DNA of 64,000 nucleotides from DASWJZ01 sp963792885. Its GTDB lineage: Bacteria; Pseudomonadota; Alphaproteobacteria; Rhizobiales; Afifellaceae. The position numbers were made by a program, and so were the translations under genes. The stretch is taken from positions 682,001-746,000 of the forward strand of contig CAWBXX010000001.1 in assembly GCA_963792885.1 (NCBI GenBank), given 5' to 3'. Within the stretch, counting starts at the first letter, position 1; each line of letters begins with the position of its first letter. The notes below the pieces were generated by a model. It ran no database searches and had not been told where the DNA came from. It was given only the letters and a program-made list of their open reading frames with translations. Below, in pieces: positions 9,501 to 16,529 of this stretch.

Positions 9501-10565
9501 GACGCCGGCCACCTCCGTCTCAAAGGCGCGCTCAAGCTCGCCGGCATAGTGCGACACGTCGGTCGAGGTGCCGCCCATGTCGAAGCCGATGACACGATCG
9601 AAGCCGGCCATCTTCGCCGTCTCGACCGCGCCGACCACGCCACCGGCCGGGCCGGAGAGAATCGCGTCCTTGCCCTGGAAGAGATGCGCCGCGGTCAGGC
9701 CACCCGACGACATCATGAACATGAGGCGGGGCGGTTCGTGCTTCGAGGCTCGCTCCGCTCGCACCTCAGCATGAGGGAGGTTGGGTGAAGCTTCATCCGC
9801 GCCCTCATCCTGAGGCGCGAGCCCGGCTTGCCGGGCGAGCCTCGAAGGATCGGCCGTGGCTCCAAGGTCGGCGGCGACCTGTTCGACGTAGCGGCTGAGG
9901 ATCGGCGTCAGGTAGGCGTCGACGACCGTCGTGTCGCCGCGCCCGACGAGCTTCACGAGCGGCGAGACCTCGTGGCTCACGGAGACCTGAGGGAAGCCCA
10001 TCTTCCGCGCGACGCTCGCGACAACGGCCTCGTGCGCGGGATACTTCCACGCGTGCATGAAGACGATGGCGAGCGAGCGATAGCCGTCGGCCTCCAGCGC
10101 ATCGAGGATGCGGCGGACCTCATCCTCGTTCGGCGCTGCCTCTATCGTTCCGTCGGCGCGCACGCGCTCATCGACCTCCTCCACTCGGCTGTAGAGAAGC
10201 TCGGGGAGCACGATCTTCTTGGCGAAGATGTCGGGGCGCGCCTGGTAGCCGATGCGCAAGGCATCGCGGAAGCCGCGGGTGATCAGAAGCGCCGTGCGCT
10301 CGCCCTTGCGCTCAAGCAGCGCGTTGGTGGCGACGGTCGTCCCCATCTTCACCGCGCCGATCCGCTCGCTCGGGATCGGCTCGCCGGGTGCGACGCCAAG
10401 GAGCCGGCGGATCGCCTCTACAGCGGCGTCGCGATAGACCCCTGGATTCTCCGAGAGAAGCTTCGCTGCGGTCAGCCGGCCGTTCGGGTCGCGCGCCACC
10501 ACGTCGGTGAAAGTACCGCCGCGATCGACCCAGAAATCCCATTTGGCGTCGGCACGCGTCAACAA
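6501..10565 (-). CDS. Hydantoinase A/B fusion, 5-oxoprolinase type, with three in-frame palindromic insertions
   Basis: 1354 residues. The N-terminal HyuA-like part (about 1-700) has DRGGTFTDVVA, GFDMGGTSTDV and AAGGGSI. The HyuB-like part (from about 727) starts LEVFNNLFMSIAEQMG and ends with KTPTGGGFGGA. Fused proteins of this family are usually ATP-dependent 5-oxoprolinases (5-oxo-L-proline to L-glutamate) of about 1200 residues, although N-methylhydantoinase specificity is possible. The excess length is explained by three insertions of 35-50 residues at about 239-275, 842-882 and 1207-1254. Each is encoded by an inverted-repeat element that keeps the frame open. The inserts are low-complexity and Pro/Glu/Arg-rich, unlike the rest. 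The GST gene follows on the same strand. Confidence 0.93.
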   Translation of the reverse strand: MLTRADAKWDFWVDRGGTFTDVVARDPNGRLTAAKLLSENPGVYRDAAVEAIRRLLGVAPGEPIPSERIGAVKMGTTVATNALLERKGERTALLITRGFRDALRIGYQARPDIFAKKIVLPELLYSRVEEVDERVRADGTIEAAPNEDEVRRILDALEADGYRSLAIVFMHAWKYPAHEAVVASVARKMGFPQVSVSHEVSPLVKLVGRGDTTVVDAYLTPILSRYVEQVAADLGATADPSRLARQAGLAPQDEGADEASPNLPHAEVRAERASKHEPPRLMFMMSSGGLTAAHLFQGKDAILSGPAGGVVGAVETAKMAGFDRVIGFDMGGTSTDVSHYAGELERAFETEVAGVRMRAPMMRIHTVAAGGGSILHYEAGRFSVGPDSAGADPGPAAYRRGGPLTVTDANVMVGKLIPEYFPAIFGPRQDERLDAEAVRKKFAALATEVGKTPEEVADGFLSVAVENMANAIKKISVARGYDVTRYALACFGGAGGQHACMIADRLGMETVHIHPLSGVLSAYGMGLADIRANRSRAVVLPLVVDSESELKQLRSALESEVRPELEEQGLNGADVVITARVHVRYDGTDMALPVPFTTCNEMRRSFEAEHRERFGFIYEGKPLVAEAVEVEGEGGGADISEPDLPVTEADAAPSKITNVFSEGARHEAGIFPRDTLRPGNRVAGPALIMEPHQTIVVEPGWAAKVTAKDHVVLRRVAPRNSAHAVGTDADPVMLEVFNNLFMSIAEQMGVTLQNTAYSVNIKERLDFCCALFDSTGALVANAPHMPVHLGSMDRSVDIVRRLNPDIAPGDVYALNAPYNGGTHLPDITVVTPVFEERPGTPVSFEAPLRSAPQDEGVKEALPSSPHPEVRDPERREGRASKDEGKSSRNILFWVASRGHHADVGGTAPGSMTPRATVVDEEGVLIDNFKLVDRGHFRERELHALLTEHPYPCRNPAQNIADLKAQIAANEKGVAEIRKMVAQFGLDVVQAYMRHVRDNAAESVRRVIENLKDSSFEYPTDQGSVIKVKITVDKKNRSAKVDFTGTSEAKPNNFNAPAPVTRAAVLYSFRVMVEGNIPMNAGCLEPIEIVVPEGSMLAPQYPRAVVAGNVETSQHVTNTLFGALGALSSAQGSMNNLTFGNDKYQYYETICSGSPAGVMNSGEGFDGTDAVHTHMTNSRLTDPEVLEMRFPVFLEDFHIRRRPDEWPPLTSPLRGGRNLQAGGEENSGRGEDSAIARAPLPKPASQPSTSPQGGGYSREPTEHGPGSGGRGKWSAGSGTLRTIRFLEKMDCAILSSHRKVLPHGLFGGEPGELGATFVRRNDGRLEELQGADQTVLEAGEAVIVKTPTGGGFGGA
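6802..6943. repeat. Palindromic element A inside the oxoprolinase gene
   Basis: Perfect 25-base inverted repeats at 6802-6826 and 6919-6943 flank about 92 bases that can fold further. The arms contain CCTCCCCCTTGAGGGGAGG, itself a small hairpin. Translated in the gene's frame the element gives about 48 residues with no stop. It resembles the abundant rhizobial palindromic repeats. Confidence 0.9.
7920..8040. repeat. Palindromic element B inside the oxoprolinase gene
   Basis: Nested inverted repeats: outer 14-base arms at 7920-7933 and 8027-8040, inner 17-base arms at 7958-7974 and 7999-8015. It is read through in frame as about 41 residues containing PHPEVRDPERREGRASKDEG-type sequence. Element C has the same core (CCTTCGAGGCTC arms and an inner CTCATCCTGAGG block), so the two are copies of one family, distinct from element A. 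Confidence 0.9.
9741..9847. repeat. Palindromic element C inside the oxoprolinase gene
   Basis: Outer 13-base inverted arms at 9741-9753 and 9835-9847, with inner CACCTCAGCATGAGGG / CCCTCATCCTGAGG arms that have diverged slightly. It is translated in frame as roughly 36 residues (APQDEG...EVRAERASKH). Same family as element B. Confidence 0.88.
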
Positions 10566-11486
10566 TCAGCTCCCCTCTGCAGCGGGCGCCAGCGGCGTCG
10601 CAGGCGACGCTCCGCGTTCCGACCCGCGCGCGAAGGCCGACCGCGACCACGACCATGACTGCGGTGGCAAAGAGGATCATGCGCAGATCGACGGCTTCGC
10701 CGAGCACCAGCGCGGCGATCGCGAGCGTCGCGAAGGGCTGCAGAAGCTGCAATTGGGCGATCCGCGCGACGCCGCCGGCTGCGAGCGCGCTGTTCCACAT
10801 CCAGTAACCGAGATACTGGCTGACGAACGCGACATAGGCGAGCCCGGCCCACGCAGACCATGGCGCCGCGGCGGCGTTCTCGGGCCAAAGCACCAAGGTC
10901 AGCGGCAAAAGTATCGGCAGGCTCAGCGACGGCTGCCCAGGAGATCACTTCCCATCCGGGCATCCGCCGCGACAACGTTCCGGCGAGAGCATAGCCGGTG
11001 CCACAGATCGCGACCGCCACGAAGAGGAGAAGGTCGGCGGGCGCCGGCACGATGGCGCCGCCGCGGAGCGAGAACGCGACGACGAGCGCGGCCCCGAGAA
11101 AAGACATGACCCAAAAGAACAGCGACGGCCGCTCGCCGGCGACGAAGACCGCCGCGACGGCGGACGCGATCGGCAGCAGTCCGAGGATCACGCCGCCATG
11201 CGCCGACGGCAGCACTGTCAGGGCGACTGCCATCATGGCCGGGAAACGCTATGACCAGCAGAAGCGCGATCATCGCAAGCATCGGCAGATCGCGCCAAGG
11301 AATCCGGCGCCGCATAGCCGCAAGCAAGCTAAGTGCAAGGAGCCCGGCAGCGGCACCGCGCGCCGCCGTCACGAAGAACGGGTCGAGGACGACAACGGCG
11401 ACCCGTGTCGCGGGCAGCGACCCGGCGAAGAAGACGACGGCCAGAAGGCCAAGGAGAAGGCCAAGGAGTGGATGCTTTTTGGGCAT
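10559..11486 (-). pseudogene. EamA/DMT-type transporter, two frameshifts
   Basis: A 10-helix drug/metabolite exporter split over three frames. The frame from the ATG at 11486 (MPKKHPLLGLLLGLLAVVF) breaks near 11245, where one extra C gives GGCC context. The next frame (MMAVALTVLPSAHGGVILGL) breaks near 10930. The third (LPLTLVLWPENAAAAPW..VSQYLGYWMWNSAL) ends near the oxoprolinase start. The C-terminal end is uncertain (10559 or further inside the neighbouring gene). Joined, the pieces give about 300 residues, the normal EamA length. Both breaks are single extra bases, so sequencing error is as likely as decay. The substrate is unknown. It reads in the same direction as the oxoprolinase gene. 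Confidence 0.8.
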
Positions 11487-11671
11487 GATGAAAGCCGGCA
11501 AGGCGAGTGGCTATAAACGCTCGTTCGCCCAACCGCCAGCCGGCGCCAGGCCGCGACGAAAGCAGGCGTGGAACTAACGCTTTGCCGGCGGCGTTTTGGG
11601 GACTATCTCACCCCGGCAATAACTGAAGCGCGGCCCCGTTGCGGGCAGCGCTCGTGCAAGGAGACGATCTC

Positions 11672-12208
11672 ATGAAAGCGAAGCGTGCGAGAACTGCGAA
11701 GGAGGCAAAACCGCGGCAAGCCGCTCCGCTCAAGACTCCAAGCCGCCTCGGGGAGAACGCGACGAACGATATCGCCGGCGCGCTGACGACGCTCCTCGCC
11801 GACATGTTCGCCCTCTATCTCAAAACCAAGAACTTCCACTGGCACCTGTCAGGTCCGCACTTCCGCAGCCTGCATCTCATGTTCGACGAGCAGGCGGATC
11901 AGATCTTCGCCACGACCGACGCCATCGCCGAGCGGGCGCGAAAGGTGGGCGGCATGACGCTTCGCTCGATCGGCCATATCGCACGTTTGCAGCGCGTCGC
12001 CGACAACGACGCCCAATACGTGACGCCGATGGATATGCTGGCGGAGCTGCGCGAGGACAACATGGAACTCGTGACGCATCTGCGTGAGACGCACGATCTC
12101 TGCGACGAGCATGGCGACGTGGCGACGACGAGTTTTATCGAAAGCTGGATCGACGAGGCCGAGCGGCGGATCTGGTTCCTGTTCGAATCCGGCCGGACTA
12201 CCGACTAG
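11672..12208 (+). CDS. Dps-like ferritin family DNA-binding/starvation protein
   Basis: 178 residues from the ATG at 11672, preceded by AAGGAG at 11658-11663. An upstream ATG at 11639 lacks a ribosome site. The ferroxidase signature is present: NFHWHLSGPHF near 54-64 and LMFDEQADQIFATTDAIAER near 70-89, giving the His, Asp and Glu ligands of the inter-subunit site. A Lys/Arg-rich N-terminal tail (about 25 residues) is the kind that binds DNA. Dps dodecamers oxidise ferrous iron with peroxide and protect DNA. A strong hairpin follows the stop. Confidence 0.93.
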   Translation: MKAKRARTAKEAKPRQAAPLKTPSRLGENATNDIAGALTTLLADMFALYLKTKNFHWHLSGPHFRSLHLMFDEQADQIFATTDAIAERARKVGGMTLRSIGHIARLQRVADNDAQYVTPMDMLAELREDNMELVTHLRETHDLCDEHGDVATTSFIESWIDEAERRIWFLFESGRTTD

Positions 12209-12223
12209 CCAGAGGCGTGGAGA

Positions 12224-12246
12224 CCGGGGGCAGTCCATGCCCCCGG
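12224..12246. terminator. Hairpin between convergent genes after dps-like gene
   Basis: A perfect 9-bp stem (CCGGGGGCA / TGCCCCCGG) with a 5-base loop lies 16 bases after the dps-like stop, facing a minus-strand gene ending at 12294. There is no clear T-run on either side, so it may act as a stabilising 3' hairpin rather than a classic terminator. Confidence 0.6.
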
Positions 12247-12293
12247 CCCGCGCTCAGACCTTTCGAAGCGACCCGAGCGGGCGGCGGCTTCTT

Positions 12294-12518
12294 CTAAGCG
12301 ACCTTCCGCTGCTCGGCGGCAATCGCGTCGATCAGTTCGTAGATCCGCTGTTTGGAAAGCGGGTCGGATCTATGGTCGAAGTCCGCCGCGACCGGCACAA
12401 TATCCCGCCAGATAGCCGACAGCGCACGACAGGTACGCCGTATCTCCGGGTCCTCGGCTCGCTCAGCGAGCCTTGCATAGCGGATCGCCCGTGTCAGGCA
12501 GCGTGATGCGTTTGCCAC
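12294..12518 (-). CDS. Small helical protein of unknown function
   Basis: 74 residues, MANASRCLTRAIRYARLAER..., with regular charged/hydrophobic spacing predicting two or three amphipathic helices. No signal peptide, membrane segment or known motif is seen. The length, the composition and its place between convergent and divergent genes make it a plausible real gene, but it has no family support I can name. Confidence 0.5.
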   Translation of the reverse strand: MANASRCLTRAIRYARLAERAEDPEIRRTCRALSAIWRDIVPVAADFDHRSDPLSKQRIYELIDAIAAEQRKVA

Positions 12519-12683
12519 GAATGCCTCCTCCTACTGACGTCCCCGAGCGCCAAGCTCAGCCAAGACGGAGTCGAAAGAACAACGGACCGGTGGCAAACGC
12601 GTGGGAAGGTTGCGGCCCAATCTTGGCGAAGGGGAATCGGCGTCCTTGACGCAACCTGCGAGATGCGCTCGGAGAGAGTTCTG

Positions 12684-13085
12684 ATGTCGAATCTGCAGAA
12701 CCTCTTCGTGCTCGCCGCGCGGCTGCTCCTCGCAGCCATCTTCGTTTTCGACGGCTGGCAGGCGATCGCCAACTATTCCGGCACTGCGGGCTATATGGAA
12801 TCCTACGGCGTGCCGGGCGTGCTCCTGCCGCTCGTCATCGCGACCGAGCTTGGAGGCGGCCTGCTCGTCGCGTTAGGGCTTTTCGCACGCTACGCCGCAT
12901 TCGCCCTTTCCGGCTTCTGTCTTCTGACTGCGCTCTTCTTTCACTGGAACTTCGGCGATCCCGGCCAAGTTATTCATTTCATGAAGGACCTTGCGATTGC
13001 CGGCGGCTTCCTGCTGCTCACGGCGTTCGGAGCGGGAGTGTGGTCTCTCGACGCTTGGCGAAAACGGCGCGGCTCTCTACCCTGA
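12684..13085 (+). CDS. DoxX family membrane protein
   Basis: 133 residues from the ATG at 12684, with GGAGAGAG about 8 bases upstream. Four transmembrane helices (about 8-25, 45-67, 72-90 and 105-122) and the family pattern AARLLLAAIFVFDGWQAI...GY..SYGVPG..LPLVIATELGGGLLVALGL identify DoxX. Family members sit in the inner membrane and are linked to thiosulfate:quinone oxidoreductase, surfactant-protein-like or redox roles. The function here is not determined. It is followed 47 bases later by the omp10-like gene. Confidence 0.9.
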   Translation: MSNLQNLFVLAARLLLAAIFVFDGWQAIANYSGTAGYMESYGVPGVLLPLVIATELGGGLLVALGLFARYAAFALSGFCLLTALFFHWNFGDPGQVIHFMKDLAIAGGFLLLTAFGAGVWSLDAWRKRRGSLP

Positions 13086-13132
13086 AGGTGTGTGCGGCCA
13101 GTGATATTTTTTCAATTTCGAGGGGGCTTTTC

Positions 13133-13504
13133 ATGATCCGCGGAGCTGTTTTTGGCGCGCTCGCTGCGCTGCCTTTCGCCCTGGCTGCTGGAGGCTGCCA
13201 GACATCTGAGCCGATCTACACAAGCGGCATGCCGCAATCGACCGGAATGGAAGGGACCTGGTCGTCGGCCGATGGCGTGTTCGTGGCGACATTCGCGAAC
13301 GGCAACTTCACCTCGCGCTTCACCCAAACCAACGAAGTCCTTGCGCAAGGGACCTATACCGTCACAGGCGGCACCGTGAGCCTCGTGTGGATATCGGTCG
13401 CCTCGCAGCAGCAGCGGTCGGCCGTCTGCACGATCGCAACTCCCGACACGGTCTCCTGCAGCCAGGCGGACGGAAGCAGCTTCGACCTCAGACGGGCGGC
13501 CTGA
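13133..13504 (+). CDS. omp10: Omp10-like outer-membrane lipoprotein
   Basis: 123 residues from the ATG at 13133, with GAGGGGG upstream. Signal peptide of type II: MIRGAVFGALAALPFALAAG then Gly-Cys22, the lipidation site. The mature part has the Brucella Omp10 pattern G-EGTW...GVF...F..G.F..RF..TNE.LAQGTY, a Cys pair (VCTIATPDTVSC) and a final SSFDLRR. Omp10 is a minor lipoprotein of the rhizobial outer membrane with a small beta-barrel (AprI-like) fold. This assignment rests on recalled pattern similarity. It supports placing the organism in the Hyphomicrobiales. Confidence 0.8.
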   Translation: MIRGAVFGALAALPFALAAGGCQTSEPIYTSGMPQSTGMEGTWSSADGVFVATFANGNFTSRFTQTNEVLAQGTYTVTGGTVSLVWISVASQQQRSAVCTIATPDTVSCSQADGSSFDLRRAA

Positions 13505-13575
13505 TGGGCGCCCTCTCCTCCACCTAAAACGACCGCGCGGTTCCCGCGTCGTCGACTGCCTGAAAGGGAACCGGC

Positions 13576-14478
13576 ATGTCCAAGAAAGTCGTCGGGTTCA
13601 TCGGCCTTGGCCTCATGGGCCGCGGGATGGCGAAGAACATTCTGAAGAAAGGGAACGATCTCCTTGTGATGGCGCACAAGAACCGCGCGCCGATCGACGA
13701 GCTCGTGGGCATGGGCGCGCGCGAGGTGAAGACGCCGAAGGCGATGGCGGAAGCCGCCGAGATCATCGTCATCTGCGTCACCGGAAGCCCCGAGGTGGAG
13801 GGGATCGTGCGCGGCAAGGACGGCATTCTCGCTGGCGCCAAGCCCGGGCTGATCGTGATCGATTCGTCGACCGCCGACCCGGTCTCGACCGCGGCGCTCG
13901 CGGAGGAGCTTAAGGCTGCCGGAGCGGCGCTCGTCGACGCCCCCCTTTCGCGCACGCCGAAGGAGGCGGAGGCCGGGACGCTCGACGTCATGGTCGGCGC
14001 GGCGGAAGAGGACTTCGCCAAGGCGAAGCCGATCATCGAATGCTTCGCCGGCAAGATCGTGCATGTCGGGCCGACCGGCGCCGGCCACACCATGAAGCTC
14101 ATCAACAATTTCGTCTCGATCAGCTACGCGGCGATCTATTCGGAGGCGATGGCGCTCGGCGCGCGGACCGGCATCTCGCCGAAGCAGTTCCACGCGGTGA
14201 TCGGCGGCGGGCGGATGAGCTGCGGATTCTACGAGACGTTCATGAAATACGTGATCGAGCGCGACCGCGACGCCCACAAGTTCACGATCAAGAACGCGCA
14301 CAAGGACCTGCGCTACCTCATGAACCTTGCGAACGCGGCGGGCTCGGCCAACGTCGTCGCGCCGGTGGTGAAGGGTTATCTCGCGAGCGCCGAGGCGATG
14401 GGCAAAGGCGGCGACTATCTGCCGATGCTCTCCGACCACATTGCGAGCCTGAACGGCGTGAGCTTGGGGAAGACGTAG
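13576..14478 (+). CDS. NAD(P)-dependent beta-hydroxyacid dehydrogenase (3-hydroxyisobutyrate dehydrogenase family)
   Basis: 300 residues. The N-terminal Rossmann domain has GFIGLGLMGRGMAKNI (7-22). Residues 94-103 (VIDSSTADPV) form the substrate loop, and GPTGAGHTMKLINNF (165-179) holds the catalytic Lys174 and Asn178. Length and order match 3-hydroxyisobutyrate, tartronate semialdehyde and related reductases. The DAPLSRTPKEAEAGTL segment (121-136) differs from the usual DAPVSGG, so the substrate is unclear. The ATG is preceded by GAAAGGGAAC. It is cytosolic and apparently monocistronic. Confidence 0.93.
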   Translation: MSKKVVGFIGLGLMGRGMAKNILKKGNDLLVMAHKNRAPIDELVGMGAREVKTPKAMAEAAEIIVICVTGSPEVEGIVRGKDGILAGAKPGLIVIDSSTADPVSTAALAEELKAAGAALVDAPLSRTPKEAEAGTLDVMVGAAEEDFAKAKPIIECFAGKIVHVGPTGAGHTMKLINNFVSISYAAIYSEAMALGARTGISPKQFHAVIGGGRMSCGFYETFMKYVIERDRDAHKFTIKNAHKDLRYLMNLANAAGSANVVAPVVKGYLASAEAMGKGGDYLPMLSDHIASLNGVSLGKT

Positions 14479-14944
14479 GCCCGCCGAAGACTGTCCCGCT
14501 TTGGAACGCAGACGTTAAGGCTCGCTTCTCATCTTGCGAAGGAAGCACGTCGCGGAAGCGGCTCACTTGTGGAGCGCTGCGGCCTTGGCACCAGATGCTG
14601 TGAGAACAGGTCCGGAATATCCACAAGCACTCTGATTCGTCTCTGCTTCGTTCATGGGCTGATCGACTCTGAACGCCCATGGCTGCCGAAGAGCGCGCCG
14701 CGTTTACGGCTCGGAAAGGGGTGCCCTTCCGAAGGCCTGGCAAAGCTGCTCCGCGTCCTGTTTCGGGCCCTGAGGCGCAAGTGTTGCTGCTCGGGCACAG
14801 ACTCGGAAAATGGTTCGCGGACAGAGAGATGGGCGGGACTCTGAATTTCGCATCATGTAGAACGACTCTCAACGCGACGCCTATTTTGGCGCGCGGGGAT
14901 TGAACCAGAAATCTCGACTTCGTCCGATCGGGGGGCGATCGGAG
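14479..14944 (+). other. Gene-free stretch before a strong terminator
   Basis: No open frame here has coding character or a ribosome site. The stretch ends at a strong rho-independent terminator on the plus strand (14945-14973), about 470 bases after the dehydrogenase stop. It is either a long 3' UTR or hides a small RNA; I see no motif of a known RNA family. Confidence 0.4.
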
Positions 14945-14973
14945 GGGGCGGCCCGGGCCGCCCCTTCTTTTTT
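14945..14973 (+). terminator. Rho-independent terminator
   Basis: A 10-base GGGGCGGCCC arm and its exact complement (14945-14964) are followed by TTCTTTTTT. This is a textbook intrinsic terminator for plus-strand transcripts. A second small hairpin (CCGATCGG...CGATCGG, 14927-14942) lies just upstream. Confidence 0.85.
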
Positions 14974-14999
14974 GCCTGCGCTTCACCATCGCCCTCACA

Positions 15000-15379
15000 T
15001 TCTCCTTGCGTTTTCAAGGCGAAGCTCATACATCGCGCTTGCCCAAATTCGCACGTGCCTGTGGTCGCCCAAAGGTTTGGACGGGCGGCTTAAAGCAACG
15101 ACGGTGGCGGGCTTTTTTGGTCTCTGCCGGCCCTCCAAAGGCCGGCGACACTGAAGAGGCACACACTCTCTTTGCCGGACGTGCGGAACGGGCCCTCCCC
15201 GCTCCAAGCGAAAAGCTCAATGGCTCGGACTCGTCCGTCCATCCCGAGAGCTGTTCGGCGCGAACCACCCGGCCTTTCGCCGGTTGGGGGATCCAGGGGC
15301 TTCCGACCCGTTTCCATCGCGGGCGGCGGCCGGCGCAGGACTCCCGGGCTGCAACGCTTGGAAACGGGGATTTCGCCCG
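15000..15379 (+). promoter_or_regulatory. Long 5' leader of the decarboxylase gene, candidate speF-type RNA motif
   Basis: Some 380 bases without a gene separate the terminator from the decarboxylase start. The leader has several stable stems, clearest GCCGGCC / GGCCGGC (15126-15132 and 15140-15146) after a T6 run at 15111-15116. A further pairing lies at CCCGGCCTTTCGCCGG near 15269-15285. In alphaproteobacteria a conserved structured RNA of this size (speF motif, Rfam RF00518) precedes ornithine decarboxylase genes. The gene context fits, but I cannot confirm the consensus by eye. Confidence 0.4.
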
Positions 15380-16529
15380 ATGATGACCGACCGTATCCGC
15401 TCGTTCCTGAACGAGCGACGACCCGAGGGTCCCTGCCTCGTGGTCGACCTCGACGTCGTCCGCAAGAACTACGAAGCCTTCGCCCGCGTCATGCCGGACA
15501 GCCGCATCTTCTACGCGGTGAAGGCCAATCCAGCGCCCGAGGTCCTCTCCCTCCTCGCCTCGCTCGGCTCCTCCTTCGACGCCGCCTCCGTGCCGGAGAT
15601 CGAGATGGTGCTTCAGACGGGCGCCGGGCCGGAGCGCATCTCCTACGGAAACACCATCAAGAAAGAGCGCGACATCGCCCGCGCGCATGAGCTCGGCGTG
15701 ACGCTCTTCGCCGTCGACTGCGTGGAAGAGGTGGAGAAGATCGCGCGCGCCGCTCCCGGTGCGAGGGTCTTCTGCCGCATCCTCACCGACGGCGCGGGCG
15801 CCGAATGGCCGCTGTCCCGCAAATTCGGCTGCGTCATGCACGAGGCGGTCGACGTGTTGGCGCACGCCGCCTCGCTTGGCCTCCTGCCGCACGGCGTCTC
15901 CTTCCACGTCGGCTCGCAGCAGACCGACCTGAAGGCCTGGAACCGTGCGCTCCGCGACGCGGCGCAAGTGTTCCGTGCGGCGTCCGAGCGCGGCATGCAG
16001 CTTCAGATGCTGAACCTCGGCGGGGGCTTCCCGACCCGCTATCTGAAGGACGTGCCGGCCGCTGAGGACTACGGCCGCGCGATCTTCCGCGGGCTCCGCC
16101 GGCACTTCGGCAACCGCATCCCGGAGACGATCATCGAGCCCGGCCGCGGCATGGTCGGCGACGCCGGCGTCTTGAAGGCCGAGGTCGTGCTGATCTCCAA
16201 GAAGTCGCGCGAGGACAAGGTGCGCTGGGTCTATCTCGACGTCGGCAAGTTCGGCGGCCTCGCCGAGACCATGGACGAGTTCGATCCGCTACCCGATCAC
16301 GACGCCGCACGACGCCTCGATCGAAAAGGGCGATGCGGTGGGCCCCTGCGTCGTCGCCGGGCCGACCTGCGATTCCATGGACGTGCTCTACGAGAAGGTC
16401 CCTTACGACCTGCCGCTCACGCTGACGATCGGCGACGAGGTCTTCATCGAAGGCACGGGCGCTTACACGACGACCTATAGCGCCGTGGCCTTCAACGGAT
16501 TCGCGCCGCTGCAGTCCTACGTGATCTGA
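15380..16529 (+). pseudogene. Type III (alanine racemase fold) ornithine/lysine/diamino-acid decarboxylase, one frameshift
   Basis: PLP enzyme that decarboxylates ornithine, lysine or related diamino acids in polyamine synthesis. Frame 1 begins at ATG 15380 (MMTDRIRSFLNER) with GGGGA upstream. It has the PLP lysine in FYAVKANP, HVGSQQTD, the Gly loop GGGFPTRY and EPGRGMVGDAG. The frame breaks at about 16281 (one extra base) and resumes with RYPITTPHDASIEKGDAV. The second frame then carries GPCVVAGPTCDSMDVLYEK with the catalytic Cys, and stops at 16529. The joined length is about 382 residues, normal for the family. The extra base lies in an otherwise intact gene, so sequence error is likely. 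It is preceded by the long leader and overlaps the convergent permease gene by 13 bases. Confidence 0.88.

Noticed and set aside
10312..11501. EamA pieces as three separate genes
   Set aside because: They are consecutive parts of one transporter shifted by single bases; separate starts lack ribosome sites.
14679..15317. Short open frames in the region upstream of the first decarboxylase
   Set aside because: No coding character, no ribosome sites, and they overlap the predicted leader structure and terminator.
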